From: Oopsacas minuta
Taxonomy: Eukaryota; Porifera; Hexactinellida; Lyssacinosida; Leucopsacidae
NCBI GenBank assembly: GCA_024704765.1
Contig: JAKMXF010000266.1
Coordinates: 1-64,000, forward strand
Length of the DNA stretch: 64,000 bases
Reading direction: 5' to 3'
How positions within the stretch are numbered: the first letter of the stretch is position 1; each line of letters begins with the position of its first letter. The translations under genes were made by a program, and so were the position numbers. The notes under the pieces were generated by a model. It was not told where the DNA came from. It searched no databases and saw only the letters and a program-made list of their open reading frames with translations. Positions 1 through 11,900 of the stretch are shown one piece after another.

Positions 1-651
1 AATACACTGTTTCCCCCCCTTGAGCAAACCGAGGCTAGATAATCATGGCAAAGCCCATAGTCTAACATCTTAACATCTTCTTAGCCAGTTCTATATACTC
101 TCATCCACCCACAGCTTTATACAGATCCAAAAATAGTACAATCAAATCAAAATCCTTCACTGCTATCCATTTGAATCATTTGGTTACTTCTATAATACGC
201 AGAAGACACTCCATAACCTAGCTTTGAATCAAAACGCATCAATCCTTCACTGCTATCCAGATTCTTCTACAATCACATCAAAATCCTTCACTGCTATCCA
301 CAAAGTCTACTCAAATACACTGTTTCCCCCCCTTGAGCAAACCGAGGCTAGATAATCATGGCAAAGCCCATAGTCTAACATCTTAACATCTTCTTAGCCA
401 GTTCTATATACTCTCATCCACCCACAGCTTTATACAGATCCAAAAATAGTACAATCACATCAAAATCCTTCACTGCTATCCATTTGAATCATTTGGTTAC
501 TTCTATAATACGCAGAAGACACTCCATAACCTAGCTTTGAATCAAAACGCATCAATCCTTCACTGCTATCCAGATTCTTCTACAATCACATCAAAATCCT
601 TCACTGCTATCCACAAAGTCTACTCAAATACACTGTTTCCCCCCCTTGAGC
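1..651. repeat. 313-bp tandem repeat, two copies plus a partial third
   Basis: The block beginning with aatacactgtttccccccctt at position 1 starts again at 314 and at 627, giving an exact period of 313 bp. The first two units are almost identical by eye (for example atcaaatc against atcacatc near 140 and 453); the third breaks off after about 25 bases. Inside each unit a shorter motif, aatccttcactgctatcca, recurs three times. The array probably continues to the left of the window. No convincing protein is encoded; the open frames here are short and repeat-derived. It could be satellite DNA or tandemly duplicated intergenic sequence. Confidence 0.93.
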
Positions 652-754
652 AAAGCTAGACATATCATCCGTCCCCTTGGTTCACCCTTTTCACTTAGAA
701 TCCAATCCAACACCATCCACCCTGTGCCATAGGTACTTCCAATCACACTATTCC

Positions 755-1290
755 CCTGTCTATCCTGGTTATTAGAACGTGTTCTTATACGACTTGGTGG
801 TTGTAAGAACATGCCCTTATTCAATACATACTGGTTATCCGAACTTGTTATTTTATAAGACATGCTGGTTTTAAGAACATGTTCTTATACTATGCATCCT
901 GGTTATAAGAACTTGTTCTTATACAATACATGCTGGTTATAAGAACATGTTCTTTTACAATACATGCTGGTTATAAGAACATGTTCTTATACACCACATC
1001 CTGGTTATAAGACCATGTTCTTATGCAATACATGCTGGTTATAAGAACTTATTCTTATATACGACATGCTGGTTATAAGAACATGTTCTTCTACAATACT
1101 TGCTGATTATACGAACTTGTCCTTATTATGACATGCTGGTTATAAGAACATGTTCTTCTATAATACATGCTGGTTATATGAACTTGTTCTTATACCAGAC
1201 ATGCTGCCTATAAGAGCATGTCCTTATATACGTCATGCTGATTATAAGAATTTATTCTTGTATATGATATGCTGGATATATAAACATCTC
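755..1290. repeat. 34-bp minisatellite with palindromic core
   Basis: A unit of the form ctggttataagaacatgttc followed by ttatacaatacatg repeats with a period of 34 bp; the ggtt element falls at 867, 901, 935, 969 and 1003. About 15 degenerate units are visible, the central ones best conserved and the edges decayed. Each good unit holds the 14-bp perfect palindrome AAGAACATGTTCTT, so each can form a small hairpin or bind a symmetric dimer. No spacers of unique sequence separate the units, so it is not a CRISPR array. Confidence 0.9.
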
Positions 1291-2447
1291 GGATATATGA
1301 ACACTATGTTCAGTTCTTGACGATTTTCTTATAACCTACATTGACTGTATCACTTGTTTACTCTATTTGATGAATGTTTCGTAATATAACTATTCCATCA
1401 CCCTGTGCATTTTCAGTTCCAAAATATTTAAAATATTCAAATCATAGTTCTAAGCTCTTTACAATTATAAGAATCAATCAACGTACGCAATAATTGTATT
1501 TCCAATCACTCCTTTAGCATCTCCAATGTTTCTAGGTTCAGTTAGATAGAAATTTATATTTTGAATGTCTGAGGTGAATGACACATCGAGATTTGGTACG
1601 AAAATTGATCAGAGGTGAGTGAAGAATAGAGAGAAATCTGTTTGAAAATTGAACAGAGATGAGTGAAGAATTTAGAGTATGACTGTAGCACTATAATAGA
1701 TTGAGAGCAAGAGCGTGGACGGGGAGAGAGATGTAACATCCGAGAGAGACGTAGAAGCAATATTACAGATTCAAAATATTGCTCGTATTTTTACTCTTTT
1801 CACTATTGCAAGTATCGCAGGTGGTAACTAAAGAATTCATATGGTTTATACTATACATATTGTGACACCTGCATCTCACTAACAAGTATATATACGATCA
1901 GAATTGAATATAATCATTAAATCTTCTCTTTTTTCTTTTCTCCTTCCCCTCACACCAGGTCACTAAGCAGCAGCCCTGATGTAATACTGTGTTATTCTTT
2001 TGTTTTAGCTATAATTTCTTGTGCAAACTCTTGTAATAATATAGAAATTACATAATACCTTCTCATGATATCTTACAGTAATTAGATAGAACCAAGAGAG
2101 GTAGGGAATAACTATTCGTTATTCTTATACTTTAATGCATTTGCTAGCGAGCTTCAATTCTAAATCTGTTGTAAAAGATCCACTGCGTCCCAAGTGCTTT
2201 CGCAGCAAGAATCCAAGTCTGAAAGTTTGAAAGATTACCATATAGTTATTCATATATTTTCGAAATATTTGTAACTCAAACTGTTGTAACATTGATAAAT
2301 TCTATTTTATGCAAAGCAGGGCTCTAAAGCCAATTGATTCGTGAAAAACTTAACAACTACTTACTGTAATTTATTAACTAAAAGTATTGCGTGATTTGGC
2401 TTAATTAACTTTATTTTCACTTTAGTCTTAATATTCTAAATTGGTTC
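1291..2447. other. Non-coding AT-rich stretch
   Basis: No supported gene is seen. The region is AT-rich with only short open frames. A 30-base motif around gagtgaagaat occurs twice (about 1603-1640 and 1646-1680). A pyrimidine-rich tract ending in ttttcactttag at 2411-2424 could be a 3' splice site of a 5'-untranslated intron for the gene starting at 2448. Confidence 0.5.
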
Positions 2448-2810
2448 ATGGCTGGTAATTCTACCGATTCTTTGTCTATCCCCAATCAACAATTGATCCA
2501 GCCTCGTAATGATCATCATCAAATCATGCCGGTTAGCACTAAACCTGAAATGAGTATCATAATGCACCCTCATGTTCAGGCAGTCCAGCCCATCGCCCAA
2601 CAGCTATCTCCCAATGAGGCTCTTTTCAAATCCTATGATGCTCTTATCCAGGAACTTAGTGAGATTGGCCGTGACATCAAACCATGTTATCAGGGAAATA
2701 GAGCATCTGTTGAGCGACTCAAGCGTGGAATCACACAGAGCAAAGCTAGGGTTCGAGAATGTCTCAACTATGCAGATAGATTACAAAAATTATACAATAC
2801 TGATCTCTAG
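2448..2810 (+). CDS. Small helical protein of unknown family
   Basis: A single-exon reading frame of 120 aa starting ATG at 2448 and ending TAG at 2808-2810. The first 50 residues are rich in Gln, Pro, His and Ser and look disordered; residues about 52-118 are charged and heptad-like (for example LIQELSEIGRDIKP and RLKRGITQSKARV), as expected of a small coiled coil. This Q/P-rich head plus helical tail layout is common among small Mediator and similar scaffold subunits, but I cannot assign a family. Codon use resembles neighbouring real genes and a possible splice acceptor lies just upstream, which favours a real gene. It lies 131 bp upstream of the cadherin start on the same strand. Confidence 0.55.
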   Translation: MAGNSTDSLSIPNQQLIQPRNDHHQIMPVSTKPEMSIIMHPHVQAVQPIAQQLSPNEALFKSYDALIQELSEIGRDIKPCYQGNRASVERLKRGITQSKARVRECLNYADRLQKLYNTDL

Positions 2811-2941
2811 AATGTATTTACCTTAATTTCTTGCTTGTACTTTCGTTAATTAAGATCTTATTTGTCTCCTACCTTTTCAATGTTAATGCTTTTAGTTTTA
2901 TCAATTCCTAACCATAATTTATTGTTTATATTTTAAGTTCA

Positions 2942-5900
2942 ATGATTAGTTACTCCAACATTCGCTTTTTCAATCTTATTTTTCTATTTATTTTCATCCA
3001 CTCTTTATCTACTTGCTGTCAATCAACTGTCATATTCAATAACTCTAACTATGAGTTTTCTGTGTCAGAGAATGAAATACCTGGTGAAATAGGGCTAATA
3101 TTCGCTACTTCATCTGATGGAGCACAATTATTGTACAGTATTACAAATGGTAATATCGGAGAAAGGTTTATGATAGATACAAATAGTGGTAACCTCTTCA
3201 CTAATATTCCCCTCAACTATGAGATTTTTAAGCAACACAATCTAACTGTACAAGCGTCAACTGGAAACATAAGTAATACTACAAACGTGACCATTTTTGT
3301 AAGTTTTCAGTTCTCTATTACTTATTTACATAATTATTACCTTCTCCTGAATTCTTGAAATTATGTATGCCATTTTTAACTTTCGGTTTGTACATAGAAA
3401 TTGTATATTTTTAGGTTATCAACATTGATGACATTAGTCCTATTTGTGAAAGCTATTCCTATCACATATATGTATCTGATGACACACCTCATGATCCCCC
3501 TCAATTTATCCTCAATTTATCCTGTAGCGACATAGACTCGATGTCACTTAGCTATTCAATACTGGCTGGAAATGGTGAGCCTAGGATTAATCTTATACTT
3601 TTATACACTACGTCATCTATTTATCCATAAATTTTCTAGATGATTCGAACTTTGAACTGGTCGAGAATACACTCAATTTAGTTTCAGCTCTTAATTACAC
3701 TCTCCAAACAAATTATTCTTTAACTATCAGAGTATCTGACAATGCTACGACCGCACTATCCCTTGAAGTTAGAATTGTGGTATTGCCTGATGTTGAGTTA
3801 CCCCCTGTATTCACACAGGACGGAGTTTATTCTCTCTTTCTATTTGAGAACTCAACTCTTGAGGATATTCTTCAGGTTTCTCTCACAACTTCATATATCA
3901 GCTCTCTTGATGTAATTCAGTATTCTCTTCTTTCAGGAGACCTCTATAGCCAGTTTTCCATTAATTCTTCTACTGGTGTACTGTCTTTACGTTCCTCTCT
4001 TGATCGTGAAACTATAGCTAACTACACGCTGTCTATCATGGCTTTCGATCAATCCGTTTATCCAATTGCCATTCGCACAGTTCTAGCAACTGTATTGATC
4101 ACTGTATTAGACATTAATGATAATGATCCAATGTTTGATCCTGATGACTTGGTGATTACAATCTCCATAGATACACCTCTTAATAGTCAATTTTCTACCT
4201 TACTTTGTTCAGATCCAGACAGTGGAGAGAACTCTATTATAGCTTCCTATTCACTCACGAATGAATATATTCGGATAAATTCCAGCAGTGGAGATTTGTT
4301 TACTACGGGCACTCCATTTCCCCTTGACTCAGGGCCACAGTTAACTCATCAAGTCAACGTTGAGTGTGTGGACTTAGGGACACCTGCTAGGACTGGCTTT
4401 GCTCTATTAGAAATATCTGTAAGACACTCTAACATTCATTCGCCTCAGTTCAGTGAGAGTTCTCTAACCTTCGAATTTGAAGAGAATGTCTATGTGTTAG
4501 GAAGAAATATTTTCCAGGTTTGTTACAAGTAATCTTAAAATCTTTATGTAATGTCTGATGGGCCTTATTTCTATGCAGCACTGAGCTATATAACTCGTGC
4601 CTTATTAATGACCCTATACAGTTACATGGTTATGGCTGGTGACTGATATTATGTTTAATTTCTCCTAATATTAACTAACTATTCATCTCCTTTCCTCATC
4701 ACAACAGGTGCCAGGACTTTAGATTCAATAATAACAATTTTCTTTTATTGTTTCATGTATAATTTATAGTTTTCTAAATTCTTACAAGTGCTGGAAGCAT
4801 TTTCATCCCTTTATCCACTTCATCCTTAGGTTGAATAGAATTAAGAATTTTGACTGATTTCATAGGATCTTAGCAATTAGTTCAGCTTAATAAGTACAAT
4901 CTAATTTGTCATGTGATTCTGTTATTCAATATCTCGAGTTCCTCTTTACCTGTATTTTCACTATCAATTGGCTTCTGTGTAAGAGTTGTACTATAAATTC
5001 TCCTACACGTATCACATACATATATATCTATGTAAATTCAATTCTTAATTTATCATTTCTGTAATTATTCTAACAATATCTTCAGAATTAGTCAAACAAA
5101 CATGTCTGCTAGAAAATTTAACTTGAATCCTCCTAATCGCAACCCGACAGAAAGCTCCCTTATACCGGATATAATTATCAACGCACCATCTGTCCAAGGC
5201 TATGACTCATCTAGTCCAATTGACCATCGCTTGCAAGAACCCCTCATCAAGCCTGATCCTCAGTCAATGCATCAACAGAGAGTTCCACGTTGGAGGAGGG
5301 ATTCGTCTCTTCTTGGAAATTCTCTACTCTTTTGCTGTTCTGGATACAAACTAAACTCTTCACAGGAAACTTCAATTCCTACAAGATCGGCATCTCATCA
5401 GGAAGAAATTGACAAAATGCGCCAAGAATTGCAATTTCATTTTATGAATCCTTTCGAGAAGATGAAATATCGAGAGAGACGTCGAATGCCTTGGAAGTTA
5501 ATTTTTCAAATCCTCCAAGTATTGGCCATCACTATACAGCTTTGGACTTTTTCACAAGCAAAGTTCAACGTTGCTTCCTTTCTTTCTAAGAATAGCGCCA
5601 CTTTCAATCGATACTTTATTTTGGGATATTCTTCTGATCCAGATGAATATGCTATCTACACGGTAGATGACTTACAGAGTTCTATTACCCATGCAATTGA
5701 GAGGTACTACTGTATTCAGAATAAGAGCTTAGGACCATATGACTATTCTCTTATGAATGGAACTATTCCTCTGATTGAGCTCTGTCTGAACAAATACAAA
5801 TCTGGCATAATCTATTCGTTCAATCATTCTTATGACTTTGATTCTGACACTGAAGATGTGTGCCATAGAATCAACCAGACAAACATTTTGGAGTCAGTAG

Positions 5901-8900
5901 CTAAGTTCATAAACCCCTTAACACTAGACAGTTTAATTCTGACCAAACTATCCTTTTCTTTAAGTTCTGTCTATCTCAAGGCTTGGCCTAATCCTGACTG
6001 TGTCATTTTCGATATTTCCATAAATTATGACCACTCAGATCATGACGGACGTGTACCAGTTTGTGTGAAACACGAATATGAAACTATAGACTGTATCAAC
6101 TTGAGAACAAATTCCAATGACCAGCGCTTCGTTTCTGCTAATCCTCTCAATCAATACGGGCTCTACGACTGCGTGATTATTCTGCTCTGTCTAGCCACCA
6201 GCTTTCTCTGTCTACGATCTATATTCAGAACCTTAACCAAAGCTATCCGCGTCAAGCGTTTCTTTATCAAACACTTTTCCCGCTCACTTAATGTAGGAGA
6301 ACTCTGGCCTATGTTCAATATTTGGTTTATAGGTCTTGTCATTGGGAATTTCTTTGCTATTCTTGGCTCTTTCTGGAAGATAATGATAGAGCACAAGATT
6401 CTAGAAACTAAACAATTCGATCTATGTAGCTTAATGCTGGGGGTGGGCGTTCTATTTGGCTGGTGCTCTATGCTTCGTTTCTTTTCATACTTTGAAAAAT
6501 ATAACATTCTCTTACTGACACTTAGACTAGCGCTGCCTAATGTTATCCGCTTCATAATATGTATCCTCATTGTATACATTGCCTGCTGTCTGGTCGGATG
6601 GGTAATACTCGGACCTTATCACTCTAAATTTAGAGATGTCCTTACTACTAGTGAGTGTCTCTTCTCACTTTTGAACGGTGACGATATGTACAACACTTTT
6701 CAAGAGCTTAGATCTGCCTCTATTCCAATTCGCATCTTTTGTGAGATTTACCTGTACGTATTTATCTCTCTGTTTATCTATGTTGTGCTGAGTCTCTTTA
6801 TTTCTCTCATTTCTGAGACTTACGAGAACCTGAAGCATGGTGGAAGATTATTTGCATTCAGTTTGCTTGAACAGTTTGCTTACTGTACAGATGGTAGTCA
6901 GATATTTATTGGGGGACAACGCTGCGATTCTACTGGTAACTGTCAAGCTCACTTACAGAATAGTAATCAGTTTAATAATCTAGCACCTGCCGGTTATCAA
7001 GGCATTGACCCTAACAACTTATCTAATAGTAACTCTCATATGGCAGTACCGAATTCTATGGGAGGAAATTTCCATCTGAACAGTTATAGCTTTGTGAAGG
7101 CAGTTAATCCTGAGCCCAACCCAAAGATCCTCTGAGACCTGTGAATTTGTGTACTTTCCGTATTTTTACTTGAATCTTAAAACTCATGTACATTGTAAAG
7201 GTTGTACTCTAAATTGTGTAAATACAAATCCGCTTTGTATTATTATTATTATTATTCTTATTGACTGTATTCTTAAAATTATATACTTGTGTACCTTTGA
7301 GAGTTAGAAATGAATATTTGCATGACTGTTGAGTTCCATTTTGTGTAGGTCACAGCTAGTGATGACGACACGGATCTAGAAGGTACTGTGTATTATTCAC
7401 TGACAGGTGGAGAAGATGTTGAAATGTTTTTTATGCCAGTTGCTGAGCTCGGCTATGTTCACACTTATTTGGCAAACTTTGATAGAGAAACCAAATGCTG
7501 CTATGAATTACAGATTACAGCTATTGACGGAGCAATAGATGGATTTCAGAAGGCATCTTCAGTTAATGTGACCCTTAACGTTATTGACGATAATGACAAT
7601 ATACCAACCTTTGGCTTGCCGATGTATTTCTTAACAATTTTCAACAATAATACTGCAGGAATGGAATTGGTTACAGTTCAATGTATCGACATAGATTCTG
7701 GCATGAATGGAGACATAACATACTTCTTTGTGTACAATCCTGATCAAAGATTATCCATCAATTCTAGTACAGGAGCTGTTTCTTTGAATAATGAGATAAG
7801 ACTTGGTTCTGATCCAAGTCTGGTGTTATCCCACTATATTGCTTGTGAAGATATGGGAGTTCCTTCCCTCAGTTCTCGAGTTGAGTATTCTATCCAAATT
7901 GCTCCTCTTGATCATCACGCCCCTGTATTCGACCCTGCAATATATAATATTTCCTCTTTTCCCGAGAATTCTCAAGTGGAAACATTCGTTATTCAGGTAA
8001 GAGCTACAGATCAAGATGCTATAAATGCGGGTAGACAGCTAGAGTATAGTATATCTGCTGGTATCGGATCAGACCATTTCTCGATTGGACTTATAAGTGG
8101 TAACATAACTGTTAATGGACAATTAAACGCTTCGAAGATTTCAATATACAACTTGGTTGTGGTAGTTACTGATCCTACCAGTGCCTTGATAGACGAAGCT
8201 TCTGTCATTATTGCTTTGTTGAATATTAATGAGCATGCACCGATCGACATTCTGTTTGTGCAACACAAATTATCGGTCTCAGAGAACTCTCCTTCTGGGA
8301 TAGAAATCGCACAGTTCGTCTGTTATGATTTAGATGATATTCTACCCGACAATATAACCTATTCAATTGTAGACCCTAAAGGCACACAACTCGAATTTAT
8401 AATTCTTGCTAACGGCTCTCTGACTACTAGCTCAAACTCCACAGACTGCGAAATTAGAAATGTATTCGATCTGATACTTTTCTGTTCTGACAACGAAATT
8501 CCACCTCTCATGGTTCAGAGAAGTATTCGGATTCGAATTGATGGAGTTAACGAATTCGCTCCATACTTTGCATATCCTTTGTACGTCACAAGGGTTGATG
8601 AAACCTTACCTTTGTATTCAATTATCCATATATTGGAAGCACAAGATATGGATTGTGGTGCAGATGGAGAAATACGCACTTATCAAATACTTAGCGATCC
8701 AGTTGTTAAAGATATTGTCCTACCTTGGTTTAACATTACTCATGATGGCCGTCTTTTTACCACAGCTTATATAAACTCGGATATCCTCCCTGGTAATGCC
8801 AATATTGCAATTATACAAGTAGCTGCATTTGACAATGGAGTTCCTTCACTATCTTCGAGAGATACGACTGAAAGTCATGTCAATATTGTTGCAGAAGTAT

Positions 8901-11900
8901 CAGTGTTTATAGATAATATCAATAATAATCCACCTCAATTCGATCATTTAAATCCGATACTGATTGAATTGGATGAAAACTATCCGTCTGATCAAATATT
9001 CTCTACTGTTTCATGTAGCGACCTAGATGATCCTAGAAAGATAAATCTTGTTATCCTCCCCGTAGGTAACCCCGAACCCTTTACTGTTATGAATGGAATG
9101 ATCTCAGTCACTCCAGGACATACCATTGACTATGAATCTGTTCAAGAATATTTATTCAATCTAAATTGTTCTGATTCTATATTCTCAACCTTAATTGAAG
9201 TCAAAATATTGGTAAAACCGATGAATGACAATCCTATATATTTTGAGTCAAGCTACTACAATTTCACTCTAAGTCGTACAGCTGTTGTTGGCGAGATGAT
9301 AGGATCAGTTGTAATTCTTGATGATGACATAGGAGAAGTGGGTTTACCAATGGTATTGATTGAAAATACCACAGAGCCTGACCATCCTCTTTCTATTAAT
9401 CAGCTCGGCATTCTCACACTCTCTACTGCTCTCAATGATCTTTTGTTACAGAAATTGGAAAACGGTTTCTATCTAAATTTATTTTGTAGTGATGGAATAT
9501 ATAATGACATCACTCTTGTTAGAATAGTCCTTGTTGAAGGAAACTTGAATTCACCTCAGTTCCAACAGACACTATATTTTGTTGAAATATTTGAGATTGC
9601 TCCTCCCTCGACTGCCATTGAGATGCTTATTTGTACAGATATCGATTCCGGTTTAAATGGAGAAGTCGAATATGAGATTTCCCATTCATCTCCACAAGAT
9701 GACTTTACAATCATATCAGATGGAACATTGCTGGTACTAAACCCTCTGAATGCTAGCAGAATCTCTGGATATAATCTAGTGGTCACCTGCAGTGATCGTG
9801 GCTCTCCTGTTAGATCCAATACTACCACTGTATCAATAACTGTTATTGGTGGAAATAACTGCCATCCTGAATTTATTCGTACAGACACCTACTATGCTGA
9901 TATCTCGGAAGATGCTACACCGGGTTCTTACGTTGGCCAGGTTTTCACAACAGATTGTGATATGGAAGAACACGGTATTGCAACTTACATTTCTCTCTCG
10001 CATGTTAACCAATTCACAGTTAGTTCTACAGATGGGAAGATATTTGTTAAAGGAATTTTGGATAGAGAAAAGGAGGAAGTTATCCAACTTATGATACAAG
10101 CTAGAGATACATTCTTCAACACTTCACATGTATTTACAATTTTCCTGCTTGATGTTAACGATAATGCTCCCCAGTGTAGCCCCACTGAATATCATGTAAC
10201 TTTTCCTGAGACAGCACTAGAGGGGTCTTTTATTGAAAAGTTCATGTGCTACGATTTAGATGAAGGAAACAATGGTCAAATTACATATACCCCAATCACT
10301 TCTGGGACTCCTTTTCTTCTTATGAACAACGGATCAGTCTATTTACAGTCTGCTGCTCTACTAATTGCTGCAACTGATCATGAATTTCGGGTACGAGTTA
10401 CAGACAATGGACCTGTACAACTATCTACTCAAATAGTTTTGTACGTCTCTGTCGCTCCAGAAAATTTATTCTCTCCTCAATTTCAGGATGGCTCAAACTT
10501 TTCAATTTCTATCTCTGAGGTAACTCTCCTTGGCTCTCTCATATTCACTTTTTTCGCCACTGATAATGACACAGGTTATTTCGAGAGTAAAGTAACTTAT
10601 GCTATAACTTCAGGAAATATCGGAGGGACGTTTCAGATCCATCCAGATGAAGGAGACCTAATCTTGAATTCTCCTCTCGATTTTACTCGGATTCCTCAGT
10701 TTGTACTTGAAATTAGTGCTAGCGATAGTGCGGCTCTTTTCCCAAAGTTTTCTCTAGCTACAATTTCTATTAGCATAGATCATGTAAACCGTTTCTTCCC
10801 AGTTTGCAATCCACCCGAATACATTGTGTATGTAACTGAGCAGAGCCCAGAGATTGGAATAGTCCAACTAGACTGTTCTGACGAGGATGGAGCAGTTCTA
10901 ACATATTTCATAGATTCTGGATCCCTGACTTTGTTTGAGATCAATTCTACATCAGGTTCTATCTCTCTTGTTTCTGAATTAGATTTTGAATCTAGTGCTA
11001 ATCATAGCTTAATTATCCAAGTGTCTGATGGAGTTTTGGCTATTTCTGTGCCAGTACGAATCTTTGTTTCTCCTGTGAATGAGTTTTCACCTAAATTCTC
11101 ATCTCCTAACTATTCATTTGAGTTTCCAGAAGACATGACCATTCCTTCTGAACTATTCACTCTAATTGCTACAGACTTAGATCAAGATAGTGCTACCACT
11201 AAACATGGAGTAGTAGAGTATCTGATAGAGTCTGGGAATGAAGATGAATTGTTCTCGATTGGAAGGGTTAATGGCATTATATACCTAAGTCAGATCCTAG
11301 ATTTTGAAACTAACCCTTCACATAACCTAACGATTGTAGCTAGAGATCAGGCAGTTATATCTCTCTCCTCTTCTTGTATGGTGTACATCTCTGTTACTAA
11401 TGTCAATGATGTTGAGCCATACTTTCTAGAGATTTCCTACATATTTATAATAAACAATACTCACCCTTTAATATATCCTGTTGGTGTGGTTACTTGCTCA
11501 GATGTAGACTTTGCAGCCAATAAAACAGAATTAGAATATTCCTTCACTACACAGACCAACTCTTTCAATATTAATCCTCAATCAGGCGAGATTATACTTA
11601 CTGTCAATGCTTCGGATATTTCTCAATCTATTATTGATATAGCTATTTCTTGTACAGATGGATTTCTCTTTGGATATTCTCAACTAGCTATATTCATTAT
11701 AGAAGAGTCCCCTGATATTGGTTTAACACAATCAATTTACTCATTTTATGTTAGCGAATCTCTTAAGGTTGGTAGTTCTATCGGGCAGATTGTTATACAA
11801 AACTCTTCTGACATTTTGGTTGATTATCGCCTCTCAGTTATCAGCTCTCTATTCAGTATTGACTCAGAGGGATTCATTAACCTCACTAGTCCTCTTGATT

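Noticed and set aside
624-863. Minus-strand open frame over the repeats (79 codons)
   Set aside because: It lies across the end of the 313-bp repeat and the minisatellite; no family resemblance and repeat-derived composition.
868-1030. Glucocorticoid-type response elements (AGAACAnnnTGTTCT)
   Set aside because: The two halves are fused without the required three-base spacer, so it does not fit a steroid receptor site.
755-1290. CRISPR-like array of regularly spaced palindromes
   Set aside because: The 34-bp units are contiguous, with no unique spacers, and the window is plainly an animal nuclear genome.
1554-1760. Minus-strand open frame, Ser/Leu-rich
   Set aside because: It overlaps a short direct repeat, has no domain, and no splice or gene context supports it.
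6163-6579. Antisense open frame of 138 codons inside the TRPML gene
   Set aside because: It is opposite highly conserved channel sequence and has no recognisable protein features.
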